From positions 1 to 21,797 of the forward strand of contig JACRMD010000219.1 of NCBI GenBank assembly GCA_016215085.1: 21,797 nucleotides of DNA, written 5' to 3'. The translations under genes and the position numbers were made by a program. The DNA is from Solirubrobacterales bacterium. GTDB lineage: Bacteria; Actinomycetota; Thermoleophilia; Solirubrobacterales; Solirubrobacteraceae. Numbering within the stretch: position 1 is the stretch's first letter; every line of letters starts with the position of its first letter. The notes beneath the pieces are model-generated. The model was not told the origin of the DNA. It saw only the letters and a program-made list of their open reading frames with translations, and searched no databases. Shown in pieces: positions 9,375 through 16,145 of this stretch.

Positions 9375-9953
9375 GTGCCCAGGAGCTCGTTCGCCGACGC
9401 CGCCCGGACCAGGGACGCCATCGTCCAGCGCGCGATGCTCGTCGCCTCCACCGAGGGCCTCGAGGGCGTCACGTTCGGCCGCCTCGCCACCGACCTGGAG
9501 ATGAGCAAGGCCGGCGTCGTCGGCCACTTCGGCACGAAGGAGGCGCTGCAGCTCGCGGCGCTCGAGCGGGCCTCCGAGGTGTTCACCAAGGAGGTCTGGG
9601 AGCCTGCGGCCGCCGCGGCGCCGGGCCGCGCCCGGCTCGTCGCCATCGCCGAGGCGTGGACGAGCTACCTGCGCCGCCGCGTCTTCCCCGGCGGCTGCTT
9701 CCTCACCGCGGCCTCGTGCGAGTTCGACGACCGCGAGGGCCCCGTCCGGGACGCCGTCGCCGCCGCCTGGCGCCGCTGGCACGACGTCCTCGTCCGCGAG
9801 GCGCGCGCCGACCCCGAGCTCGCGCCCCGCGCCGAGCAGATCGCCTTCGACTTCCTCGCCATGGCCCAGGGCGCCAACCAGGCGCTGCAGCTGCTGGGCG
9901 ACGAGACGGCCCCGCGGCGCGCGCTGGACGGCATGCGCCGCGCGCTGGGCTAG
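9375..9953 (+). CDS. TetR/AcrR-family transcriptional regulator
   Basis: A 192-residue regulator. The N-terminal helix-turn-helix spans about residues 12-60: TRDAIVQRAMLVAS, then VTFGRLATDLEMSKAGVVGH, FGTKEALQLAAL. The C-terminal ligand domain contains YLRRRVFPGGCFL and FDFLAMAQGANQAL, as in the group of TetR proteins with a FPGGCF motif. GTG 9375 was chosen because the -10-like TAGGAT sits just ahead and an upstream ATG at 9348 overlaps promoter sequence. It probably represses itself and the divergent hydrolase through the palindrome at 9333-9346. Its stop overlaps the stop of the convergent NTF2-like gene by four bases. Confidence 0.92.
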   Translation: MPRSSFADAARTRDAIVQRAMLVASTEGLEGVTFGRLATDLEMSKAGVVGHFGTKEALQLAALERASEVFTKEVWEPAAAAAPGRARLVAIAEAWTSYLRRRVFPGGCFLTAASCEFDDREGPVRDAVAAAWRRWHDVLVREARADPELAPRAEQIAFDFLAMAQGANQALQLLGDETAPRRALDGMRRALG

Positions 9954-10369
9954 GCGGCCCGCTCGGCCTCGGCGGCCTGCAGCGCCGCGCGCGCCGTCTC
10001 GTACACGCGCCCGTGGACGATGCGCCCGTCGCGGACGCGCCACAGCCACCCGGCCGGCGTGTCGACGACCCGGCCGACGCCCCACGCGTACACGCGGCCG
10101 GTGCAGACGACGAGCTCATCATCGACCTCGCGGCACTCGGTCGGCTCCGGGCGCAGCTCCTGCCACACCCGCGCCACGTCGGCGAGGTACTGCCGCAGCC
10201 CCGCGTGACCGACGTAGGGGCGCCCGTCGGCCGCCAGCCGCGCGGTCACCGGCTCGAAGACGATGTCCTCCGAGCAGACCTCGGCGAGCACGCGGGCGTC
10301 GCGGCGCTCGAAGGCGTCGAAGGCCCGGCGGACCAGCTCGAGGTTCGCGCTCCCCACGGCGGGGAGCAT
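9950..10369 (-). CDS. NTF2-like / SnoaL-like small protein
   Basis: A 139-residue protein with the typical NTF2-fold plan: a first helix LELVRRAFDAFERRD, then LAEVCSEDIVFEP, GRPYVGHAGLRQYLADV and the closing strands TGRVYAWGVG, GWLWRVRDGRIVHGRVYET. Such proteins act as small isomerases, hydrolases or binding proteins; the substrate cannot be read from sequence. No signal peptide is present. The start ATG at 10369 fits the first helix. It is convergent with the TetR gene, sharing CTAG at the two stops, and is followed upstream by a small membrane protein gene on the same strand 15 bases away, so the two may be one transcript. Confidence 0.85.
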   Translation of the reverse strand: MLPAVGSANLELVRRAFDAFERRDARVLAEVCSEDIVFEPVTARLAADGRPYVGHAGLRQYLADVARVWQELRPEPTECREVDDELVVCTGRVYAWGVGRVVDTPAGWLWRVRDGRIVHGRVYETARAALQAAEAERAA

Positions 10370-10384
10370 CGCAGCCGTCCGCCG

Positions 10385-10618
10385 CTAGTGCGGGCGGACC
10401 TGCGCGTCGTACGAGGCGTCGCGCGTCGTGGGGACGCCCGTGGTCGTCGTGTCGGCGGCCGTCAGCCGCGCCTCGCGCATCGCGCCGAACATCGGGATGG
10501 CGACGAGGGCGGCAAGGGCCAGCAGCACGACGGGGATCAGGAAGAGGGTCGACAGGCCGAACGCCAGGACGATGACGAGGCCGGCGACCAGGATCGTGCC
10601 GAAGACTGCTCCAGGCAT
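10385..10618 (-). CDS. Small membrane protein, two predicted helices
   Basis: A 77-residue protein that is hydrophobic almost without break from about residue 4 to 47 (GTILVAGLVIVLAFGL, then TLFLIPVVLLALAALVAI), enough for two membrane helices with a very short turn. The hydrophilic tail is Thr/Arg-rich (ADTTTTGVPTT). No family is recognised. The ATG at 10618 is 32 bases from the divergent FAH-family gene, so both promoters lie in a very short shared region. It is probably co-transcribed with the NTF2-like gene downstream. Confidence 0.7.
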   Translation of the reverse strand: MPGAVFGTILVAGLVIVLAFGLSTLFLIPVVLLALAALVAIPMFGAMREARLTAADTTTTGVPTTRDASYDAQVRPH

Positions 10619-10636
10619 GTCCTTCGGGCTGCCCGG

Positions 10637-10642
10637 TAGCGT
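10637..10642 (+). promoter_or_regulatory. Candidate -10 of the FAH-family gene (leaderless)
   Basis: TAGCGT followed by CCGCGCCC and the ATG at 10651. The same arrangement, TAGGGT-CCGCGCCC-ATG, precedes the Fe-ADH-like gene at 20573. The 8-base gap predicts a leaderless mRNA, and there is no Shine-Dalgarno. Confidence 0.5.
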
Positions 10643-10650
10643 CCGCGCCC

Positions 10651-11478
10651 ATGCGCCTGGTGAGCTTCCGTGACCGAACGGGGTCCGACCGCGTGGGACG
10701 GCTCGACGGCGACCGCGTGGTCGAGCTCGCCGCGCCGTCCATGCTCGACTGGCTGCGCGGCGAGGGCCACGGCGAGGCCGGGCGCGACCACGCCCTGGCG
10801 GACGTCGCGCTGCGCGCCCCGCTGTGCGACCCGCCGAGCGTGCGCGACTTCTTCGCCTACGAGGGCCACGTGGCCACGGGCTGGCGGCTGCGCGGCGGCG
10901 ACGTGCCCGAGGCGTGGTACGAGGCGCCGGTCTTCTACTTCTCCAACCCGGCCTCGATCCACGACCCCGGCCGCCCGGTCCGCCGCCCCGCGGGGTGCGA
11001 GTGGCTGGACTTCGAGCTCGAGATCGCCGCCGTCGTCGGCGAGGAGGGCGCCATCGCCGGCTTCACGCTGCTCAACGACTGGAGCGCGCGCGACATCCAG
11101 CGCAAGGAGATGACCGTCGGCCTCGGCCCGGCCAAGGGCAAGGACTTCGCCACCTCGCTGGGCCCGTGGCTGGTCACGCCCGACGAGCTGCCCTACGAGG
11201 ACGGCCGCCTGCACCTGCAGGCCTCCGCGACGCTCAACGGCGAGGAGCTCACGCGCTCCGACGCCGGCGCGATGCACTGGACGTGGCCGCAGCTGCTGGC
11301 CCACGCCGCCCGCGAGACGCGGCTGCGCCCCGGCGACGTGCTCGGCTCGGGCACCATGAACCGCGGCTGCCTGCTCGAGCTCAACGCCGACGGCGGCGAG
11401 CCGCGCTGGCTGCAGCCCGGCGACGTGCTGGCCATCGAGGCCGACGGCCTGGGCCGGCTCGAGGCGCCGATCGTCTAG
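10651..11478 (+). CDS. Fumarylacetoacetate hydrolase family protein
   Basis: A 275-residue FAH-fold enzyme. Expected metal ligands are visible: D67 in VRDFFAYEGH, E122 and E124 in LDFELEIAAVVG, and D143 in LNDWSARDIQ, with a conserved Lys in GKDFATSLGPW (K164). The tail has GSGTMNRGCLLEL and WLQPGDVLAIEADGLG, typical for the family. It is shorter than classical fumarylacetoacetase (about 420 residues) and resembles the bacterial short form, which includes C-C hydrolases of aromatic breakdown. Since hppD and hmgA lie 5 kb downstream without a classical fahA or maleylacetoacetate isomerase next to them, this could supply the last step, but that is inference; a related hydrolase is equally possible. 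The stop overlaps that of the convergent LysR gene by four bases. Confidence 0.9.
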   Translation: MRLVSFRDRTGSDRVGRLDGDRVVELAAPSMLDWLRGEGHGEAGRDHALADVALRAPLCDPPSVRDFFAYEGHVATGWRLRGGDVPEAWYEAPVFYFSNPASIHDPGRPVRRPAGCEWLDFELEIAAVVGEEGAIAGFTLLNDWSARDIQRKEMTVGLGPAKGKDFATSLGPWLVTPDELPYEDGRLHLQASATLNGEELTRSDAGAMHWTWPQLLAHAARETRLRPGDVLGSGTMNRGCLLELNADGGEPRWLQPGDVLAIEADGLGRLEAPIV

Positions 11479-12407
11479 GAGGCGAGCGCGAGCTTCGTCC
11501 GCCGCTCGCCGAACTCGGCCGCGACCTCGACCAGCACGTCGAGCATCGCCTGCTTGGCCGGCGACCGGTAGGACTCGGCCATCGTGGCCGCCGAGATGCG
11601 GCGCACCGGCGGGCGCGGGCCGAGCGAGCGCACGACGACGTCGTCACGCACCGCGACCAGCGCCAGGTCGGGGATGAACGACACGCCCATGCCCGCGGCG
11701 ACGAAGCCCTGGATCGCCAGGTAGTCGTCGAGCTGGAAGGCGATGCGCGGGTCGAACCCCGCCGCCTGGCAGGCGCGCAGGAAGATCGCCGAGTCCGGGC
11801 AGCTGCCGGCGGTGCCCACCATCCAGGACTCCTCGCGCAGCTCGCCGAGCTTGAGCCGGGCGCGGCCCGCCTGCGGGTGCCCGGCGGGCAGCAGGACGTA
11901 CATCGGGTCGTCGAGCAGCGGCGCGTGCTCGAGGTCCTCGTCGGCGCCGTCGAAGCCCGACTCGATCAGCAGCGCCACGTCGACCTCGCCGGCGCGCAGC
12001 GCGCGCCGCGCGTCCGGCGGCTCCAGCGGGTCGAGCGTGAGCTCGACGCCGGGGTGGCGCTCGCGGAACCGCGCGATCGCGATCGGCATCAGCGTCGCGC
12101 ACGCGGTCGGGAACGCCGCGAGGCGAAGGCGGCCGCCGCGCAGGCCCGCGATCGCCTGCAGCTCGTCCTCGGCGTCGGCGAGGCGGGCGAGGATCGCGTC
12201 GGCGTGGGCGACGAGCGCGCGGCCGGCGTCCGTCAGCGTCACGCCGCGGGCGCTGCGCTCGACCAGGCGGGCCCCGGCCTCGCGCTCCAGCGCGGCGATC
12301 TGCTGGGAGACCGCGGACTGCGTGTAGGACAGCGCGTCCGCCGCGGCGGAGAAGGAGCCGCGCGCGGCGACCTCGCGGAGGACCCTGAGACGACGCACGT
12401 CAAGCAC
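11475..12407 (-). CDS. LysR-family transcriptional regulator
   Basis: A 310-residue LysR regulator. The winged helix-turn-helix is at residues 1-60 (RRLRVLREVAARGSFSAAAD, SYTQSAVSQQIAALEREAG, LTDAGRAL). The periplasmic-binding-like effector domain follows (LRLAAFPTACATLMP, GEVDVALLIE, GFVAAGMGVSFIPDLAL). The start is GTG 12407; on the minus strand TAAGCT sits 6 bases ahead, again hinting at a leaderless mRNA. Target and effector are unknown. It diverges from the small GNAT-like gene at 12479 with a 71-bp gap and is convergent with the FAH-family gene, so either may be a target. Confidence 0.93.
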   Translation of the reverse strand: MLDVRRLRVLREVAARGSFSAAADALSYTQSAVSQQIAALEREAGARLVERSARGVTLTDAGRALVAHADAILARLADAEDELQAIAGLRGGRLRLAAFPTACATLMPIAIARFRERHPGVELTLDPLEPPDARRALRAGEVDVALLIESGFDGADEDLEHAPLLDDPMYVLLPAGHPQAGRARLKLGELREESWMVGTAGSCPDSAIFLRACQAAGFDPRIAFQLDDYLAIQGFVAAGMGVSFIPDLALVAVRDDVVVRSLGPRPPVRRISAATMAESYRSPAKQAMLDVLVEVAAEFGERRTKLALAS

Positions 12408-12478
12408 AAGCGCAGCTTATCGCTGGCCGCATGAAATGTCATTTGAACTGATGGCCCCCGGGCTCGATCATCCTGTCC

Positions 12479-12802
12479 ATGACCGAGCTCCTCCTCCCCT
12501 CCGACGCGGTGACCATCCGCCGGGCGTTCCCCGAGGACGCCCCCGCCCTCGCCCGGCTCGCGTCCCTCGACAGCGCCCGCCGCCCCCTCGACGGCGCGAT
12601 GCTCCTCGCCGAGCGCGACGGCCGCGTGCTGGCCGCCATCTCCCTCGCCGACGGCCGCCACGTGGCCGACCCGTTCGCCGCCACCGCCGACCTCGTCTCG
12701 CTCCTGCGCATGCGCGCGGCCGCCATGCTCGGCCGCCCGTCGCGCCGCGAGCGCGTCGTCGGCCCGATCCTCCGGAGGCGTCCCGCGGTCGCCCGCGGCT
12801 AG
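12479..12802 (+). CDS. Small GNAT-like protein, short form
   Basis: A 107-residue protein. Residues 10-65 follow the N-terminal half of GNAT acetyltransferases: VTIRRAFPEDAPALARLASL, then a spacer and LLAERDGRVLAAISLADG. The acetyl-CoA-binding R/QxxGxG/A motif and the last strands are missing; after VADPFAATADLVSLLRMR the protein ends in a basic tail. Such short forms recur in actinobacteria (from memory), so it is probably a real gene and not a fragment, but catalysis is unlikely as it stands. It starts 71 bases from the divergent LysR gene, and the transporter remnant follows 15 bases later. Confidence 0.65.
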   Translation: MTELLLPSDAVTIRRAFPEDAPALARLASLDSARRPLDGAMLLAERDGRVLAAISLADGRHVADPFAATADLVSLLRMRAAAMLGRPSRRERVVGPILRRRPAVARG

Positions 12803-12817
12803 CGCCACCCGGACCTC

Positions 12818-13680
12818 GTGCCCGGCGCCGGCCCAGCCGCCACGGTCTCCCCTCCTCCCGGTTCCTGGCGGGTGTGGCCGGCGCTCGGCGCGATCTACCT
12901 CATCTGGGGCTCGACCTACCTCGCCATCCGGGTCATGGTCGAGACCGTGCCGCCCGCGCTCGGCGCCGGCGCGCGGTTCGTGCTCGCCGGCACGCTGCTG
13001 CTCGGCGGGCTGGCCGCGCGCCGGCGGGCGGTGCGCGCGACGGCGGGCGAGCTGCTGTGGTGCGCCTTCGTGGGCACCTGCCTGGCGGCCGGCGGCAACG
13101 GGCTCGTCACGGTCGCCGAGACCGACGTGCCGTCCGGGCTCGCCGCGCTGCTGGTCGCGTCGGTCCCGCTGTGGATCGTGGTCTACCGCTCGGCGCTGCC
13201 GACGTGCCGCTCGGCCCCTCGCTGCTGATCGTGCTCGCCGCGATGTCGTGGGCGCTGGGCTCGTTCACGGCACCGCGCGTGACCCTGCCGCGCGACCCGC
13301 TCGTGGCAACCGGCTGGCAGATGCTCTTCGGCGGCCTGGTCATGAGCGCCGGCGGACTGGCGGCCGGCGAGGGCGCACAGGTGGACGCGGGCGCGTTCTC
13401 CACCGACTCGATCCTCGCCTTCGCCTACCTCGTCGTGGTCGGCTCCATCGTGGCGTTCTCGGCGTACACGTGGCTGCTGGCCAACGCGCCGATCTCGCAG
13501 GTCTCGACCTACGCCTACGTCAACCCGGTGATCGCGGTGATCCTCGGCGCGGTCGTGCTCGACGAGGCCATTGGTGCGCTCACCGTCGTGGGCACCGCGC
13601 TGATCGTCGCGGCCGTGGCGACGATCGTCCGGCGCGAGGCGCGCCCGCGCGCGCCGGTGCCCGAGCCCGCGCGAGCATGA
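12818..13680 (+). pseudogene. EamA/DMT-family transporter with an internal frameshifting deletion
   Basis: The first part, from GTG 12818, is an EamA half: AIYLIWGSTYLAIRVMVE, GARFVLAGTLLLGGLAA, GTCLAAGGNGLVTVAE and LLVASVPLWIVVYR (helices 1-4). After about 13190 this frame ends at a TGA near 13228. From about 13200 the second EamA half continues in another frame: LGPSLLIVLAAMSWALGSF, GWQMLFGGLVMSAGGLA, LVVVGSIVAFSAYTWLL, STYAYVNPVIAVILGAVVL and VVGTALIVAAVATIV. In family members roughly 30-40 residues, including helix 5 (a GVALL-type segment), join the two halves; they are absent. So about 100 bases, not a multiple of three, have been lost. Intact homologs export metabolites such as amino acids. 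As it stands no functional protein is expected unless the deletion is an assembly error. Confidence 0.85.
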
Positions 13681-13682
13681 TG

Positions 13683-13699
13683 GCTTGCACTTTGCAAGC
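13683..13699. promoter_or_regulatory. Inverted-repeat operator upstream of the MFS gene
   Basis: GCTTGCA-CTT-TGCAAGC is a perfect 7-3-7 inverted repeat in the 74-bp gap before the transporter. It contains a -35-like TTGCAC (13686-13691) with TACCGT 16 bases on (13708-13713), so a bound regulator would block the promoter. No regulator gene is adjacent. Confidence 0.65.
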
Positions 13700-13754
13700 G
13701 TAGGAGCTACCGTGCCGGTGGCATCATGCAACCGAGCACCTGGAGCACCACGTC

Positions 13755-15146
13755 ATGAGCCATCGGGCGCGCGTCAGCGCCATCGTGTCGGTCGGGGTCT
13801 TCGTCGCCAGCCTCGACCTCTTCATCGTCAACATCGCGTTCCCCGACATGCAGCGCGACTTCGGCGGCGCCTCGCTCGCCGGGCTCTCGTGGGTGCTCAA
13901 CGCCTACGCCATCGTCTTCGCCGCCCTCCTCGTCCCCGCGGGGCGCTGGGCCGACCGCGTCGGCCGCAAGCGGACGTTCCTCGCCGGCCTGGCGCTGTTC
14001 ACCCTCGCCTCCGCCGCCTGCGCCGCCGCCCCGTCGGTGGGCGCGCTCGTCGCCGCGCGCGTCGTGCAGGCCGTCGGCGCCGCGCTGCTGATGCCGGCCT
14101 CGCTGGCGCTGCTGCTGCCCGAGTTCCCGCCCGAGAAGCGTGGCCTGGCGCTCGGCCTGTGGGCGGCGGTCGGCGGCACCGCCGCGGCGGCGGGCCCGCT
14201 GGTCGGCGGCCTGCTGGTCGAGCTCTCGTGGCGGTGGGTGTTCGTGGTGAACGTGCCCGTCGGGATCGCCGCGCTCGCGGCCGGCGCCCGCACGCTGGTG
14301 GAGGTGCGCGACCCGGACCGCACCCGGCCCGACGCGCTGGGCGCCGCGCTGCTGGCGGCCGCGGTGGCCGCGCTGGTGGCGGCGATCGTCGAGGGGCCGG
14401 ACTGGGGCTGGGGCGACCCGCGCGTCGTCGCGCTCTTCGCGGCCGCCGCGGTGCTCGTCGCCGCCGTCGCCCGGCGCTCGGCCCACCACCCGGCGCCCGT
14501 CGTCGAGCCCGCGCTGCTGCGCGTGCGCGCGTTCACCGCCGCGTCACTGGCCGGGATCCTCTTCTTCGTGGCCTTCGCGGCGATGCTGCTGGGCATCGTC
14601 CTGTTCCTCACCCACGCGTGGGGCGAGGACGTGCTGACCGCGGGCCTGATGGTCGCCCCCGGCCCGGCCACCGCGGCGCTGTTCGCGGTGCCCGGCGGGC
14701 TGCTGTCCGCGCGGATCGGGCCGCGGGCGGTCGGCGCGATCGGCGCGCTGCTGTTCGCCGCCGGCGGCGCGTGGTGGGCGACGCGGCTCGGCGACGCGCC
14801 GTCCTACGCGGCCGACCTGCTGCCCGGGATGCTCGTCGGCGGCGCGGGCGTCGGCCTGGTCAACCCGGCGCTGGCCTCGGCGGCGACGGCCGGGCTGCCG
14901 CCCGCGCGGCTGGCCACCGGGACCGCCGTGCTGAGCATGGCGCGCCAGCTCGGCTCGGCGCTCGGCGTCGCGCTGCTGGTCGCGGTGATCGGTACGCCGA
15001 CGTCGGCCTCCGGGTTCGACGACGCCTGGACGCTGATGGCGCTGTCGGCGCTGGCCGCCGGCGCGGCGTTCTGGGCGGTCGGGCCGGTGCGCGCCCCGGC
15101 GCCGGCGCCCGCCGCGGCCGGCGCGGTGGCGGAGGCGGCGGCATGA
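13755..15146 (+). CDS. MFS transporter, DHA2 (EmrB/QacA) family
   Basis: A 463-residue integral membrane protein with about 14 predicted helices. Family marks include the helix-1 motif ASLDLFIVNIAFPDMQ (with D21), WVLNAYAIVFAALLVPAGRW, motif A GRWADRVGRKR (residues 63-73), and motif C-like GGTAAAAGPLVGGLL followed by SWRWVFVVNVPVG. DHA2 members export drugs, dyes or metabolites by proton antiport. The C-terminus is an Ala/Pro-rich tail. GGAG at 13742-13745 gives a suitable Shine-Dalgarno for ATG 13755. The stop overlaps the start of the thioesterase gene as ATGA, so the two are translationally coupled. A palindromic operator lies just upstream; a 10-codon reading frame (13726-13758) ends on the MFS start codon. 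Confidence 0.94.
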   Translation: MSHRARVSAIVSVGVFVASLDLFIVNIAFPDMQRDFGGASLAGLSWVLNAYAIVFAALLVPAGRWADRVGRKRTFLAGLALFTLASAACAAAPSVGALVAARVVQAVGAALLMPASLALLLPEFPPEKRGLALGLWAAVGGTAAAAGPLVGGLLVELSWRWVFVVNVPVGIAALAAGARTLVEVRDPDRTRPDALGAALLAAAVAALVAAIVEGPDWGWGDPRVVALFAAAAVLVAAVARRSAHHPAPVVEPALLRVRAFTAASLAGILFFVAFAAMLLGIVLFLTHAWGEDVLTAGLMVAPGPATAALFAVPGGLLSARIGPRAVGAIGALLFAAGGAWWATRLGDAPSYAADLLPGMLVGGAGVGLVNPALASAATAGLPPARLATGTAVLSMARQLGSALGVALLVAVIGTPTSASGFDDAWTLMALSALAAGAAFWAVGPVRAPAPAPAAAGAVAEAAA

Positions 15147-15542
15147 CCGGCCTCGAGCAGATGCAGGCGATCGCGCGCGGCGCCGTGCCGCCGCCGTCGA
15201 TCGCCACCACGCTGGGCTTCGACCTGCTCGTCGACGTGGAGGAGGGCCGCGCCGTCTTCGCCCTCGAGCCCGGCGACCACCTGCTCAACCCGCTGGGCAC
15301 CGTGCACGGCGGCGTCGCCGCGACGCTGCTTCCACACGCCGCTGCCGGCCGGCACCGCCTACACGACCCTCGAGCTGAAGGTCAACTACGTGCGGCCGAT
15401 CCTGCCCGACACGCCGCGCGTGCTCGCGATCGGGACGGTCATCCACCGAGGCGCCAAGGTCGCCACGGCGGAGGGGCGGCTCGTGGTCGAGGAGACCGGC
15501 AAGCTCCTCGCGCACGCGACGACCACCTGCCTCGTCCTCTAG
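15143..15542 (+). pseudogene. PaaI-family (hotdog) thioesterase with a small frameshifting deletion
   Basis: Starts at ATG 15143 inside the MFS stop codon. The first 62 codons read as a hotdog thioesterase: TLGFDLLVDVEEGRAVFAL, NPLGTVHGGVAATLL. In homologs the next residues are an Asp or Glu followed by SxxGxA, which hold the catalytic acid. Here the sequence jumps at about 15330 straight to HTPLPAGTAYTTLELKVNYV in another frame, which then continues normally (GTVIHRGAKVATAEGRLV, LAHATTTCLVL) to TAG 15540-15542. About 23 bases appear to be missing. Reading on in the original frame gives a nonsense Arg-rich tail. The gene as written would make no active enzyme. Coupling to an MFS exporter suggests a shared, unidentified substrate pathway. 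Confidence 0.85.
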
Positions 15543-15549
15543 GCGCCGG

Positions 15550-15588
15550 GTGTCGAGTTGCTGCCCGCGCGGGGCAGCAACTCGACAC
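15550..15588. repeat. Perfect 17-bp-arm palindrome between convergent genes; relative of the dnaE2 insert
   Basis: Arms GTGTCGAGTTGCTGCCC (15550-15566) and GGGCAGCAACTCGACAC (15572-15588) surround a 5-base loop. It lies between the thioesterase stop and the Lrp stop and could end transcription on both strands, though it lacks a T run. Each strand begins with GTGTCGAGTTG, as in the palindrome inside dnaE2. Confidence 0.85.
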
Positions 15589-15600
15589 TCGCGGCGCGGG

Positions 15601-16038
15601 TCAGGCGACGGGGCGCTCGAACAGCGTCGAGAGCACGACCTGCGTCTGCGTCCGGCGCACGCCGGGCGCGTCGCGGATGCGCTCCAGCGCCTCCTCCAGG
15701 TGCGTCGTGTCCCGCGCGCGCACGTGGAGGATGGCGCTGGCCTCGCCCGCCACCGTGTAGGCGGCCTGCACCTCCGGCAGGCCGACGACCGCGGCACGCA
15801 CGTCGCCGGCCGACATGCGGCCCTCGCAGTAGAGCGCCACGACGGCGTGCGTGTGCCAGCCCATCGCGCCGGGGTCGACGACCGCCGCGTAGGACTTCAG
15901 CACGCCGTCGGCCTCGAGGCGGTCGACGCGCCGCTTGACCGCGGGGGCGCTCAGCGCGACGCGCGCGCCGATGTCCTGGAAGGAGCGGCGGGCGTTCTCG
16001 CGCAGCAGCGCAACGATCTTGCGGTCGATCTCGTCCAT
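15601..16038 (-). CDS. Lrp/AsnC-family transcriptional regulator
   Basis: A 145-residue regulator. The N-terminal helix-turn-helix reads MDEIDRKIVALLRENAR, RSFQDIGARVALSAPAVKRR, VDRLEADGVL; the C-terminal RAM-type effector domain reads VALYCEGRMSAGDV, VQAAYTVAGEASAILHVRAR. ATG 16038 was chosen because MDEIDRKI is the usual start; upstream residues do not fit. Lrp/AsnC proteins sense amino acids, and this gene diverges from hppD, so it is a good candidate for controlling tyrosine catabolism and itself. On the minus strand CACAAT lies 10 bases ahead of its ATG, with the palindrome GTTGCGCAAC upstream of that. Confidence 0.94.
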   Translation of the reverse strand: MDEIDRKIVALLRENARRSFQDIGARVALSAPAVKRRVDRLEADGVLKSYAAVVDPGAMGWHTHAVVALYCEGRMSAGDVRAAVVGLPEVQAAYTVAGEASAILHVRARDTTHLEEALERIRDAPGVRRTQTQVVLSTLFERPVA

Positions 16039-16058
16039 CGGGTCACCAATTGTGGGGA

Positions 16059-16068
16059 GTTGCGCAAC
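16059..16068. promoter_or_regulatory. Candidate Lrp/AsnC operator in the lrp-hppD gap
   Basis: GTTGCGCAAC is a perfect 10-bp palindrome between the divergent lrp and hppD genes. It lies just upstream of the hppD -35 and in the lrp promoter, a place from which one regulator could act on both. Confidence 0.5.
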
Positions 16069-16077
16069 GAATCGGGC

Positions 16078-16106
16078 TTGTGAAGGCACTTTCGCAGGCG
16101 GATCAT
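16078..16106 (+). promoter_or_regulatory. hppD promoter
   Basis: TTGTGA (16078-16083) and GATCAT (16101-16106) are separated by exactly 17 bases and each match the consensus at four of six positions. The leader then carries the strong purine run AGGAGAGGAGAG before the hppD ATG. Confidence 0.6.
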
Positions 16107-16145
16107 TCCGCGTGCAAGCCCATCCTGAGGAGAGGAGAGCACCGC

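Noticed and set aside
10824..12434. A 536-codon plus-strand frame over the FAH-family and LysR genes
   Set aside because: It is out of frame with FAH and antisense to LysR, both of which have clear domain motifs.
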